Below, piece after piece: positions 36,758 through 45,587 of a stretch of DNA of 64,000 bases (the stretch's first letter is position 1; every line of letters begins with the position of its first letter). The notes under the pieces are model-generated. The model ran no database searches. It saw only the letters and a list, made by a program, of their open reading frames with translations, and was not told the origin of the DNA. The position numbers were made by a program, and so were the translations under genes. This DNA is from Neorhodopirellula pilleata (GTDB lineage Bacteria > Planctomycetota > Planctomycetia > Pirellulales > Pirellulaceae): positions 251,346 to 315,345 of the forward strand of contig NZ_SJPM01000002.1 of NCBI RefSeq assembly GCF_007859915.1. The letters run 5' to 3'.

Positions 36758-37828
36758 TCAGATTGGGTTTTCGGTTTTCAGGCCCAGGATGCATTCGATG
36801 TCGTTGATCGAATCCCTGTATCTCTTCGATTCGGCCATCCGCTGCGTCGCTCGGCGGATCAAGTTGGACGAGCTGTCCGGATGCGACAACCCGAAGCGTG
36901 CCGAAAGACGCGACAGCGGCTCGCCCGTCCAACGATGACACAAGAGAGCCGCTTTCTCCCTCCCAGGTGCCTGACTGCGAAACCCTACGTATTCTTCGGG
37001 GTCCACGTCATGGTAGGCAGCGGTCGCCAAAATGATCTCATCGGGCGTCGTCGCTTTCATGCGTCGACTGGTGCGTTGGCGACGCCGTTCATCTTCTGTC
37101 TCCGCCAAAACAACCATCCGCTTCAAGAACGCTTCGCTCCCTAACACCCAGCCTCGCAGAGCACCGGCAAGGGGATTTTCGGGGATCTCCAGCCCGGCTT
37201 TCACGTACCTGCGGTACGCGATGCTGGCATCCTTACCGCCGTTGGCGGCAGCCCAGTAGGCGTGAAGCTCATCGTAATGGATCCAATCGACTCGCGCGGC
37301 TTTGCGTGCGTAGCCGGGATAACTGCTGTGCTTCCACTGATCGGGCATGGCAGCCAGCGGGCGAGTTCCTGAGCAGGGATTGAGGTGAATGTAGCGACTG
37401 AGACTCCAGAAATAACCGGCATCTTCGACCAAGAATGCCTTGTATCGACCTTGAAAGAGATGACCCACCCGGCGGTTCCGCTTGGCGTACCAGTTGGCGT
37501 ATCCCGAGAGCCAGTGTTGCATTCCCCGGCTCAGATTCGGCTCCGGGGTTTGTAACAGGACGTGGATATGATTGGGCATCCAACAAAACGCGAATACCTT
37601 CCAGCCGCTCCGCGTGACTTCATCCTTCAGCCCGCTGGTCAAGCGTTCGTAGTGGCCTTGGTCGTGAAAGATCGGTTTGCGTCCATCACCTCTGGTGACC
37701 AAATGGTAAATCGCACCGGGGAATTGAACGCGAAGCTGGCGAGCCATGGAACAAGCTCCAAGAGGAATCCGAAGTGAGTCATTCAGATTCTACGCTAGTC
37801 AAAACCGAAAACCAAGCCTGACCCCGGC
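36751..37828 (-). mobile_element. RAYT transposable unit with terminal inverted repeats
   Basis: The transposase gene is framed by inverted repeats 36751-36778 and 37801-37828, 25 of 28 bases identical, each with gccggggtcag at the outer end and ggttttcggtttt at the inner end. The left repeat overlaps the last codons of the transposase gene. The right repeat is the exact point at which the GH106 gene loses similarity to its family. Confidence 0.78.
36758..37747 (-). CDS. REP-associated tyrosine transposase (IS200/Y1-like, RAYT)
   Basis: 329 residues. The core MARQLRVQFPGAIYHLVTRG, then the HUH metal site in CWMPNHIHVLLQTPEP, then RNRRVGHLFQGRYKAFLV, and the tyrosine helix SRYIHLNP match single-domain Y1 transposases. 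Residues 220-320 form an extra C-terminal part with a helix-turn-helix-like SRLSARFGLSHPDSSSNLIRRA. Such enzymes cut and join single-stranded DNA at REP-type palindromes. The protein looks intact (330 or so is normal for planctomycete copies). Confidence 0.9.
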   Translation of the reverse strand: MARQLRVQFPGAIYHLVTRGDGRKPIFHDQGHYERLTSGLKDEVTRSGWKVFAFCWMPNHIHVLLQTPEPNLSRGMQHWLSGYANWYAKRNRRVGHLFQGRYKAFLVEDAGYFWSLSRYIHLNPCSGTRPLAAMPDQWKHSSYPGYARKAARVDWIHYDELHAYWAAANGGKDASIAYRRYVKAGLEIPENPLAGALRGWVLGSEAFLKRMVVLAETEDERRRQRTSRRMKATTPDEIILATAAYHDVDPEEYVGFRSQAPGREKAALLCHRWTGEPLSRLSARFGLSHPDSSSNLIRRATQRMAESKRYRDSINDIECILGLKTENPI

Positions 37829-38486
37829 GCGAGCCTTTCCCGAGTTCAATCGAATCGTCGGAGCTTACGTCGCGAGTGTCCGGCGTGATTTGGTTGTCAC
37901 GCTCATAACCGGCTTTCGCTTTCCAGTTGTCCACACGGAAACCGGTTTTGTCACCGAGTTCTGATTTCGGGGTTGGAAATGCCAAGACGGCGATGTCTTG
38001 GAAATAGTCATCTCGCAGATCCTTAGGACGTTGCAGTTTGACATCAAGCTTGGTCGGCCCGGCCACTTGCTGTTCTGTCCAGACAACATTCTGCATCGCA
38101 TATTCGGGAGTGATCCAAGGGCCGCCGCTGCTGGACCAACCGGCACAGTTGTGATAGCACACTTCCAAGCCAAGCCGATCAGCTTCCTCGAGCGTGTGTT
38201 TCATCAGCCGACGCCACTGCGGGCCCAAGTATTTGACGGGGCCCGGCGACATGTTGCGTTCGATTTGAAACGCTTGAAAGCCACCGATGCCGCTGCGCTG
38301 CATCGCTTCCAAGTCGGCGGTAATGCCTTCGGCCGACACGTAGCCATTCATCCAGTGCCACCAAGTGTGCGGCTTGGCGGAATTGGGCGGTGATTGAAAG
38401 TTCTGCTTGAGGTCGTCCTGGGCTGAGAGGCCGGGCGCGGCGGCAGCGAGCAGGATGATGGCGAGAAGGTTTCGTAGGTTGTGCAT
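37829..38486 (-). pseudogene. N-terminal fragment of a GH106-type alpha-L-rhamnosidase, truncated by the RAYT unit
   Basis: The first about 215 residues keep a signal peptide (1-22) and the family start: KPHTWWHWMNGYVSAEGITA then DLEAMQRSGIGGFQAFQIE, PGPVKYLGPQWRRLMKHTLE, and LEVCYHNCAGWSSSGGPWIT. Family members normally run to about 1000 residues. Here the frame meets the inverted repeat at 37828 and stops soon after (stop at 37779). The rest of the gene is absent from the DNA on the other side. It probably belonged to the rhamnan-degrading cluster to the right. Confidence 0.85.
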
Positions 38487-38550
38487 GTTGTTGAAGTCAG
38501 CTTGTTCGCAAGGCGATGTTCGAGTTGTTCTTTTCTTGTCTCAAAGTTAC

Positions 38551-38680
38551 GTAAGCTTCCAGCTTGCAAAAAGTGGCATAAGCTTCCAGCTTGTGGTAGG
38601 CAGCACACGCTTCCAGCTCGTAGAAACTGGCGTAAGCTTCCAGCTTGCGGTCGGCAAAATTCGCAAGCTGGAAGCTTACG
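38551..38680. repeat. Array of (g)taagcttccagcttg units
   Basis: Direct copies at 38551, 38579, about 38605 (diverged) and 38631 are followed by one inverted copy gcaagctggaagcttacg at 38663-38680. The last direct and the inverted copy form a hairpin of about 18 bp. Spacers are only about 8-12 bases, so it is not a CRISPR. A related unit lies at 17094-17147. Confidence 0.82.
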
Positions 38681-38717
38681 CCACTTTTAAACTCGCCACT
38701 TGTTGTTCCTGCGATGC

Positions 38718-41588
38718 TTACTCAATGCTACGGGTCAGCATCGCTTTGATTTCCACCGGCGTAGCGACTTTGTTGCCGCCACCGTCGGCACCGGTGATCC
38801 ACCAGTAAACCATGCCGGCGTCCGAGCAATCGAAGTGGCCCGTTTGAAACTTCACCACGCCGTCTTGTTCGGCATAGGCGAGTTGTTTCCAGATCCACTG
38901 GATGCGTGCGTCGGCATGATCCTTGGCCCAATCCCATGACGGGATGTCGGCTTTCAAGTACACGTTCTGGTCGCCGATCTGATGTTCGGTCACGCCGAAA
39001 TCCAGGATCTGTTGCCACGAGAAAAAGTCGCCCGTGTTGTCGTTGGCCGGATGGTGCGAGACGACATGAACGTGGGCAAGTTTGTCGGCATCGGCGGCTT
39101 GCAGTGCATAGCCGATGATGTCAGGCTCGCCGGCTTCGATGATCCACAGCGGATCGGTTTTCGACGACGCATTGATCGCGTCGCGAAGATCGTCCACGGC
39201 CGCTTGTTGATCGGTGCGGCAATTGAAATGGTCGGCCAAGTTGGCGAACGGCCCATACTTGGCGACTCCGTCGTCACAAATTTCCTGCAAGACTTTTTGT
39301 CGCCGCAGTTCGTCGGCGGGCGCGATCCTTGCGACTGGTTTCAAGTCACACGAATGCGAAAGATGCACCAGTCGATCGTTAAGCCCCGACGCGTGCAGTA
39401 GCCCAAAGATCACCGCCGTCGCACCGATGTCATCGGGGTCGGGCGAATTGCCATCGGCAACGATCGCTAGGCGACCGGCGGGCGGTTGGATAGTGTTTTT
39501 CAGCGTAGTGGATCTTGTTAAAGATTCTGACGCGCGGGGATCTTTAACAAGATCCACTACGTCAGGAAAACTTCGCTGCGCCGAGTCGAGTTGTTCCGCA
39601 CTGGCCGTCGCGGGAAGGAACGTCACGCCCATCCAACGTCCGCGACTGAATTCGCTGCCGTCGGCCGAACCGATCGTTGCGGTGATTTCGATCGTTTCGC
39701 CTTGCTTGATCGCAACCTTCGAGAACGCTTTGGTGAACTTGCTGCCCAGTTCAAACGTGTCCAGACTCATCGGACAGGTGAACGAACCAAGCGTCTTATC
39801 GCCAATCTTGATGTCGAAGATACTCTCGCCATCGTTCTCGCCGACCGCGTGAAAGATGACCGTGTAGGTTCCATCCGCAGCGGTGATCTTTGCCGATGCC
39901 GTCGCGGTCTTGGCCTGGTTCGGGTTGATGGCCAGCCACGTCTTTTGATCGACATAGAAATCACTGCCGTCAATGGTGAACTGTGGCGCGGGCACTCGCA
40001 CCGTTGCTTCGGGCAAGGCGGCCAGCGGAGTCGGTGCGGCGTCGGGCATGTCGGCTTGAACGTAGCTTGCTGACAGCGTTTTCAGTGGCGGCGCGGTGCC
40101 GGTGTGGACGGCGGATGTCGGACCGAGTCCGTCGGGCCGATAGTCGCGATCGAGGGCCAGCACGAACTTGTCAAACTCAAGACCGTCTTCGCGGATCGAA
40201 AAATGGATCTGGTGCTGGCCGGCTGAGGGAATGTCCAAGTACAACTCGAACGGAACACCGTCGTGGGCCTCTTCGGTTCGCTGGCGACTTTCCCAAGCCC
40301 AACGTCGTTTGATGATCGTCTGCCAACGGCGGCCGGATTCGGGCCACTGACCATTCAGGCCAACGTGCATGCCGTTGTCTTCGGAGTTCGTCGAGTAGTG
40401 ACGCACCCAAACGTAGTAACGGCCCGTCTGGCTGAAGTGGACGTTGTACGTCAAGACGCCGGCGAGTCCCGGGTCGTCAAAGAAGTTTTCGTTGTAGACG
40501 AGCGTTTGTCCGTGCGACCAACGCGAATCGGGAAGGGCTTCCAAGTACGATCCGCCGCTGGCATCATGCAAGTGCGGCGTGTCGAGGTCGGGTTGGACGT
40601 TGTGGATTTCGTTTTCTTCGACGCGAAACCAAGCACGCACGTCGTCCTTTGTTTGGCTGAGAAAATGTTCGGCTTCGACCGCGACAATGCCACCGACTTC
40701 GTTGAACACCAGTTCCGAATTCGCAATCGGCTGCGTCATTGCCAGCGCGGGTTGCGGCGACTGGCTGGCTTGGTACTTGTATCCCACTTTGGCAGCGTTT
40801 TGCACCTTCGATTCGCCGGCGGGAATCGGCGGTTCGCTGTAGCCGCGTGAGAGAGTTTTCGGCGCGGGAGCGTTACCCGTTTTGACGACCGGGTCGGGGC
40901 CGCGGCCATCGGGGACGTAGTCGCGGTTGGACGCGAGCACAAACTTATCGAACTCGAACCCGTCTTCGCGGACCGAGAAATGAATGCGATGGTCGCCCGG
41001 TTGATCGATGTCGAGATACAGCTTGTAACGAACGCCGGTGTGGACTTCGTCAGTGCGCTGGCGGCTTTCCCAAGCCCATTTGCGTTTCTGAGTCGTTTGC
41101 CAACGTTGTCCCGATTCCGGCCACTGGCCATCGAGTCCCACATGCAGCCCGTTGTCTTCCGAGCCGGTCGACAAGTGACGAACCCAAACGTGATAGCGAC
41201 CGGGATGGTGGATGTAGACGTTGTAGGTCAGCACGCCCGCCGCGCCGGGATTCGAGAAGTAGCTTTCGCCGTTGACGATCTTGTCGTCATGCGTTGCCCG
41301 CGAGTCGGGCAGGGCTTCGATGTAACTGCCACCGCTGGCACCCATCAAGTGCGGCCCGTCAGGATCGGGTTGAACGTCCGGCACTTGGTTTTCTTCGACG
41401 CGGTACCAAGCTCGCACATCGGCAATGTCCTGGGCCGCAAAGTGCTCGGCTTCCACGGCAACGATGCCGTCGACTTCTTCAAACACAAGACCAGGATCAA
41501 CGATCGGTGATGACAAGTCCTGGGCGGATGCTTGGTGGGCGAACCAAATCGAAACGATCCCCGCGAGTGGGATGATGAAGAGTTTCAT
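38718..41588 (-). CDS. Secreted protein with two CBM-like domains and a nucleoside-hydrolase-like C-terminus
   Basis: 956 residues; signal peptide about 1-22. Two tandem domains (about 35-250 and 290-510) repeat the same pattern (EEVDGIVAVEAEHF ... VRAWYRVEENQVPDVQPD, GASGGSYIEALPDSR, LTYNVYIHHPGRYHVWVRH, WAWESRQRT, FSVREDGFEFDKFVL); they look like the carbohydrate-binding C-terminal domains of GH115-type enzymes. Residues about 730-956 (LAIVADGNSPDPDDIGATAV) fit the nucleoside hydrolase-like fold (DUF1593 relatives). Between them, a palindrome is translated in frame (39504-39561). It lies in the polysaccharide region and may bind or cleave glycans. Confidence 0.78.
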   Translation of the reverse strand: MKLFIIPLAGIVSIWFAHQASAQDLSSPIVDPGLVFEEVDGIVAVEAEHFAAQDIADVRAWYRVEENQVPDVQPDPDGPHLMGASGGSYIEALPDSRATHDDKIVNGESYFSNPGAAGVLTYNVYIHHPGRYHVWVRHLSTGSEDNGLHVGLDGQWPESGQRWQTTQKRKWAWESRQRTDEVHTGVRYKLYLDIDQPGDHRIHFSVREDGFEFDKFVLASNRDYVPDGRGPDPVVKTGNAPAPKTLSRGYSEPPIPAGESKVQNAAKVGYKYQASQSPQPALAMTQPIANSELVFNEVGGIVAVEAEHFLSQTKDDVRAWFRVEENEIHNVQPDLDTPHLHDASGGSYLEALPDSRWSHGQTLVYNENFFDDPGLAGVLTYNVHFSQTGRYYVWVRHYSTNSEDNGMHVGLNGQWPESGRRWQTIIKRRWAWESRQRTEEAHDGVPFELYLDIPSAGQHQIHFSIREDGLEFDKFVLALDRDYRPDGLGPTSAVHTGTAPPLKTLSASYVQADMPDAAPTPLAALPEATVRVPAPQFTIDGSDFYVDQKTWLAINPNQAKTATASAKITAADGTYTVIFHAVGENDGESIFDIKIGDKTLGSFTCPMSLDTFELGSKFTKAFSKVAIKQGETIEITATIGSADGSEFSRGRWMGVTFLPATASAEQLDSAQRSFPDVVDLVKDPRASESLTRSTTLKNTIQPPAGRLAIVADGNSPDPDDIGATAVIFGLLHASGLNDRLVHLSHSCDLKPVARIAPADELRRQKVLQEICDDGVAKYGPFANLADHFNCRTDQQAAVDDLRDAINASSKTDPLWIIEAGEPDIIGYALQAADADKLAHVHVVSHHPANDNTGDFFSWQQILDFGVTEHQIGDQNVYLKADIPSWDWAKDHADARIQWIWKQLAYAEQDGVVKFQTGHFDCSDAGMVYWWITGADGGGNKVATPVEIKAMLTRSIE
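39504..39561. repeat. Perfect 22-bp-arm palindrome inside a coding sequence
   Basis: Arms 39504-39525 (cgtagtggatcttgttaaag and two more bases) and 39540-39561 are exact reverse complements with a 14-base GC-rich loop. In the protein it is read as VVDLVKDPRASESLTRSTT with no stop. Flanking bases (tttttcag / gtcaggaaaa) extend the symmetry imperfectly. Confidence 0.92.
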
Positions 41589-42120
41589 GGTTTGTTTTTC
41601 GGATGTCGTTGATATGGTTTCTTGTGCTGTTTACTGACTCAGAGTACGAAACAGAAACCGCTGGTGGCATCAGCCTCTGGTTGTTCGCGCAGATTAACTT
41701 CACCCTCCCTCTGGGAGGGTCGGCCCGCTTCGGGCCGGGGAGGGTTACGCGCTAAATCCAGCGTGTAGCCCTCCCCTCGCTTCGCTCGACCCTCCCAGAG
41801 GGTGGCCTGACGAATCGGTGCGGAACTGGGTAAAGCCGGTAAGGATTTGGAACGCGAAAATGGTCGCTTGTTTCGCATCATTTTCGACTTTCTGATTTTT
41901 AGAATTTGTATACCGGATGGTGTTATTGAGGTCTGTCAATATTGAAACGCGTTCCTATGACCTTATCTCGATGCGACCACTTTTTTGACCCGTCTTAACA
42001 CCGATTCGTCAGGCCACCCAGAGGGAGGGTAAAATCATTGCACCGGCCGCTGACGCCGCAGGCAAGGGATGCGCTGCCCTTCTAGCTACATGCGATTCAT
42101 GTATTGTTCTTTGCATGTTC
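41589..42120. repeat. Intergenic repeat region with large inverted repeats
   Basis: No gene. Several ccctccc/gggaggg hairpins lie at 41703-41820 (for example ccctccctctgggagggtc and cccgcttcgggccggggaggg). A 31-bp imperfect inverted repeat joins 41790-41820 and 41999-42029 (28 of 31, ending cctgacgaatcggtg). The 178 bases between its arms are AT-richer, contain tttttagaatttgtataccg, and may hold the promoter of the double-CBM protein gene. Confidence 0.75.
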
Positions 42121-44109
42121 CTAAACCACCGAGATCTCACAACGAACTTCGCCGGATCCCGTCGCGGGAAATTCGACGATGATCGGAACGACTTCCAGCC
42201 CTGGAACCATGTTGAAGATGCGATGGTCCGCACCGTTTTTGATCGTCAGCACCGCGCTCGATTGCACCACGACCGTGCCGTCGGATTTGACGATTTCGAT
42301 GCGATGATCCGAAACCTGGCGGACAGTTTCGCCCGAGGGTGAAACGATTGGAACGATCAGCGACGTGCCTTCGACGGCCGCCGTTTCGCCCGAGGTCGCA
42401 GCCGAAATCGTGACTTGATCTTTGTCGAACGCGTAGCCGAGTTTGAAGTTGGCAGCGTCGCCGGGCAGCACGTTGCGAGCTTCGTCTTGCAGAGTCGCGT
42501 TGACGGTGACCGAAATTTGCGAATCGGTTTCTTGCGTCTTCACGTCCGCTTTGAGATCGAAAATGTTCGAGTACCAAGCATCGCCGACTCGCGTTTCGAT
42601 TCGCGTCGTCAGCGGAAAATCCTCGCCGGGTTGTGGTTGTTGGTTCAGCGGTTCGACCAGGACATAACGAGCCATGCTGGACGCGAGCAACGTGCCGACT
42701 TTGACGTGATACAGCACCGCGAGCGAACCGCCGGTCGGTTGCTGCACCGGGCCGGACCCTTTCGTTTCGTAGATCGAATCGTAGGCCGACACGGTTGCCC
42801 GCCATGGGCCTTTGGCAGCCAGCCAAACGTCCAATTCCGGGAAGTGCTTCACGCCACTGGCGATCGCTCGGGGCAGCGGAGTGCTGTCGTCAACCTTGGG
42901 CATGGCGTGCATTTTGTCTTGCACCAACGCCATCACTTTTGCGTGAGCGAACGTGTGGTGGATGCAAGGTTTGACGCCGTGCGAAACGAAGTGCGGTCCG
43001 CCGTGGATCAAGCCGCCTGCCGTGCATCGCTGCAACAGTTCCGCGTTCCGGATCGCGGCGGTTCCGAATGCCGGGTTGTAACCGGCCATCAAACTGAAGC
43101 CCGGTTGGCAACCGTCCGACGTGCGGCTGCCCCAGTAACTCCACTTTGCCGAACGCGTGCCCCAGCTGTTGTCCCACGCACCGTCGGGCAACATGAATTC
43201 CAAGTGCCCGGCCAGCGACTTGGTCATCAACTCCAGCAGTTCGGTATCGTTGACCGCCAGCGCGTACAAGACGACGCCGTTGAGAGATTCTTCGACGTTG
43301 TAACCGAGGTCGACCGGCAACAGCCCGCGACCGCTGCGACCGTTGTTCGGTTTGCCTTCGCCCCACAACAGTTTGTTCGGTTCGGTGAAGAACTCTTTCA
43401 ATCGTTTTGCAAACTGATCGCTGCGAGCGGTGTATTTCGGGTTGTCCAGCAGTTCACCGAACAGATGAAAACCGTAAACGCCGGTCATGCCGTAGTTAAG
43501 GTTGGTGAAGTCGACCGTCTTGAAGTCGCGATACAGGTAACCGCCGACTGCTTCGTCCAGACGTTTCATCCACGCAGCACGGCGCTGGTCGTCCAGCACA
43601 TTGCCGTGGTAGTGAAGCGCCTCGGCCAGTGCGATCGCCCCGAAGATCGTCGTGCCTCGCCAAGCTTTTGGATTGACGTCGTTGGTCCAGCTTCCGTCCG
43701 ATTGGCTGACGTTATGCTCGGCCCAGTCGTAGGCTTTCACGGCAGCGTCGAGATACTTCTTGTCGCCGGTGACGTTGGCCAGGTGCAAGAATGGGTACAG
43801 TGCGTCGCTGCACCGGCCGTGGATGTGCGTGCAAGCGGGACAGGCCAGCGCGCCGTGCAGCGTCGGATCATCGGGCGCGTCGATCTGTTGCCGGATCATG
43901 CCGTCACACCAATCGACCAACAGGCTCTTGGTCAGCTCGTCGAATTTGCGATTGTCGTGTTGAGCACCGGCCGACGTTTCGGTTGCGGCGGCCAGCGATG
44001 GAAACAGCATGCCACCAGAAACGAGCGACGCGCCGGCACAGGTGGCGGTCATCGATTCGAGAAATTTGCGTCGGTCCATGTTCATCATCGGGTTACGTGA
44101 CTTGTTCAC
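42121..44109 (-). CDS. Tat-exported (alpha/alpha) six-hairpin protein, probable polysaccharide-acting enzyme
   Basis: 662 residues from a GTG whose bases overlap the stop of the sulfatase gene (GTGA, 44106-44109); ATG codons a few residues on are alternatives. A twin-arginine signal MDRRKFLESMTATCAGASLV is present. Residues about 50-430 form an alpha/alpha toroid like heparinase, lyase and unsaturated-glucuronyl-hydrolase proteins (HGRCSDALYPFLHLANVTGD, RGTTIFGAIALAEALHY, NVEESLNGVVLYALAV). The rest is beta-rich. The precise family was not recognised, but its place between sulfatases and CBM proteins points to glycan breakdown. Confidence 0.75.
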   Translation of the reverse strand: MNKSRNPMMNMDRRKFLESMTATCAGASLVSGGMLFPSLAAATETSAGAQHDNRKFDELTKSLLVDWCDGMIRQQIDAPDDPTLHGALACPACTHIHGRCSDALYPFLHLANVTGDKKYLDAAVKAYDWAEHNVSQSDGSWTNDVNPKAWRGTTIFGAIALAEALHYHGNVLDDQRRAAWMKRLDEAVGGYLYRDFKTVDFTNLNYGMTGVYGFHLFGELLDNPKYTARSDQFAKRLKEFFTEPNKLLWGEGKPNNGRSGRGLLPVDLGYNVEESLNGVVLYALAVNDTELLELMTKSLAGHLEFMLPDGAWDNSWGTRSAKWSYWGSRTSDGCQPGFSLMAGYNPAFGTAAIRNAELLQRCTAGGLIHGGPHFVSHGVKPCIHHTFAHAKVMALVQDKMHAMPKVDDSTPLPRAIASGVKHFPELDVWLAAKGPWRATVSAYDSIYETKGSGPVQQPTGGSLAVLYHVKVGTLLASSMARYVLVEPLNQQPQPGEDFPLTTRIETRVGDAWYSNIFDLKADVKTQETDSQISVTVNATLQDEARNVLPGDAANFKLGYAFDKDQVTISAATSGETAAVEGTSLIVPIVSPSGETVRQVSDHRIEIVKSDGTVVVQSSAVLTIKNGADHRIFNMVPGLEVVPIIVEFPATGSGEVRCEISVV

Positions 44110-45419
44110 GGCGTCGTCACCTGACCGACCAATTGGTCGAGCATGCTCTTTAGCTTTTCAACTTTGGCTGGATTTTCGGCCGACAAATCTTTGCGGTCGT
44201 CGGGGTCGTTTTCCAAGTTGTAGAGTTCGTTTCGGGTGGGGCGAGCGATCAGTTTGTCCCAACCGTCGATCACCACGCGGGCCCTCAACCCGTCATCCAG
44301 ATCCGCGAGTTTGTCCAGGTCGCTGTCGTGTTCGTAGATGTCGACGAAGACTCGGTTGCGTTCGTTGAGCGTCTCGGTATCGCGAAGGTCCAGGCCTTGC
44401 ATCGTTGCCGGCGGTTCGATGCCGCACGCTTCCAGGATCGTCGTCGCGATGTCGATGTTGCTGGCCAGCGTCGTTTTGTCTCGCAGCGGCGCGATCGTGC
44501 CTTCATGCGTGAGGAAGATCGGCGTGCGAATTCCGGCTTCGACGGGATCTCGCTTGGATCGGATGCTGCCACCGACCCGCTTCGGGTCCGCGACCCAGCC
44601 GTTGTCACAGGTGAAAACGAAGATCGTGTTGTCGTAAAGCTTTTTTTCTTTCAAGTGATCGACGATCTGGCCGCACCCTTCGTCCAGCCATTCGATGTTG
44701 GCCCAGTACCGCGCGGTCGACTCGTTCGGCGCGATGTCTTTGTACTTGTCGAACAGTCGGTCCGGCGCGTCGTGGGGGGCGTGCGGCAGGAAGACGCCGT
44801 ACCAGATGAAGAACGGTTGATCGTTGGCGTCTGCCTTGTCCACGAAATCATAAATCGGCTGCATCGTGTCGCGTCCGATCTTCAAGCCTTGGTCACCGTG
44901 ACGTCCGCCGCGGGAGTGATCGCCATGCGTCATCGCGTCGGTGAAACCGTGATCCAGCGGACTGCCTTCCCACCACTTGCCGGTTTGCAGCGTCGCGTAT
45001 CCGTTGTCTTTTAACTCTTTAACGAACGAGGGATGATCCAGCATCGGCGCGGTCATGCGATTACGAAACGCAGTCGAGACCGGCTTGTCCTTTTCTTCTG
45101 ACCTGCTAACGCCACTGGGCAACAACGGATCGTTGCCGCGGATGCCGGTTTGATGCGGATACATTCCAGTGACCAAGCTGGCAAGCGACGGCCGACAAAG
45201 CGGGGCGGTCACATAACCACGTTCGTAAACCATTCCAGCACGGGCAAGTTTGTCGAGCTGGGGCGTCTGGACATGCGGATGGCCCATGAACCCATAATCG
45301 TCCCACCCTTGGTCATCGCTCAATAAGAACACGACGTTGGGACGGTCGGCGCGAACAACGCCGGCGGTCATCAGCACGAAGAGAATCGAGAGCAGCCGAA
45401 AAGTTAAAATGCGGATCAT
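44106..45419 (-). CDS. Sulfatase, S1 family (atypical active-site motif)
   Basis: 437 residues from the ATG at 45419, which starts a good signal peptide (IRILTFRLLSILFVLMTAGV). Metal ligands DD at 35-36 (FLLSDDQGWDDYG), the nucleophile block APLCRPSLASLVTGMYPHQTG with Cys75, WYGVFLPHAPHDAP, and FVFTCDNGW match S1 sulfatases. At the formylglycine motif the usual C-x-P-S-R is C-R-P-S-L, so the Arg is missing. It removes sulfate esters from a glycan outside the cytoplasm. Overlaps the downstream gene (GTGA), so the two are coupled. Confidence 0.88.
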   Translation of the reverse strand: MIRILTFRLLSILFVLMTAGVVRADRPNVVFLLSDDQGWDDYGFMGHPHVQTPQLDKLARAGMVYERGYVTAPLCRPSLASLVTGMYPHQTGIRGNDPLLPSGVSRSEEKDKPVSTAFRNRMTAPMLDHPSFVKELKDNGYATLQTGKWWEGSPLDHGFTDAMTHGDHSRGGRHGDQGLKIGRDTMQPIYDFVDKADANDQPFFIWYGVFLPHAPHDAPDRLFDKYKDIAPNESTARYWANIEWLDEGCGQIVDHLKEKKLYDNTIFVFTCDNGWVADPKRVGGSIRSKRDPVEAGIRTPIFLTHEGTIAPLRDKTTLASNIDIATTILEACGIEPPATMQGLDLRDTETLNERNRVFVDIYEHDSDLDKLADLDDGLRARVVIDGWDKLIARPTRNELYNLENDPDDRKDLSAENPAKVEKLKSMLDQLVGQVTTP

Positions 45420-45453
45420 TTCGGATTTTGGAATCAGTGGTGTCGCGAAGTAT

Positions 45454-45574
45454 CTTGTTCCCAGGCTCAGGCCTGGTAACACATTGCGTTGCAGGCTCCC
45501 GCCTGCTGTCAGCTCTAAAGTCGAGGCGGGAGCCTCGGCGGCAGTGCGTTCCCAGGCGGGAGCCTGGGAACGAG
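45454..45574. repeat. Multi-hairpin repeat with gttcccaggctc arms
   Basis: Outer arms cttgttcccaggctcaggcc (from 45454) and ggcgggagcctgggaacgag (to 45574) pair. Inside lie gcaggctcccgcctgc (about 45491-45506) and gaggcgggagcctc. It belongs to the same family as the outer arms at 26141-26425. It separates the two sulfatase genes, which are on the same strand, so it may reduce read-through. Confidence 0.78.
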
Positions 45575-45587
45575 GGGTGGAGCGGTG

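Noticed and set aside
38551..38680. Possible CRISPR array
   Set aside because: Unequal short spacers, diverged units and an inverted copy do not fit CRISPR.
42415..44100. 561-codon open frame antisense to the six-hairpin protein gene
   Set aside because: The opposite strand encodes a clear Tat-signal protein with family features; the antisense frame has Arg/Val/Gln-rich shadow composition.
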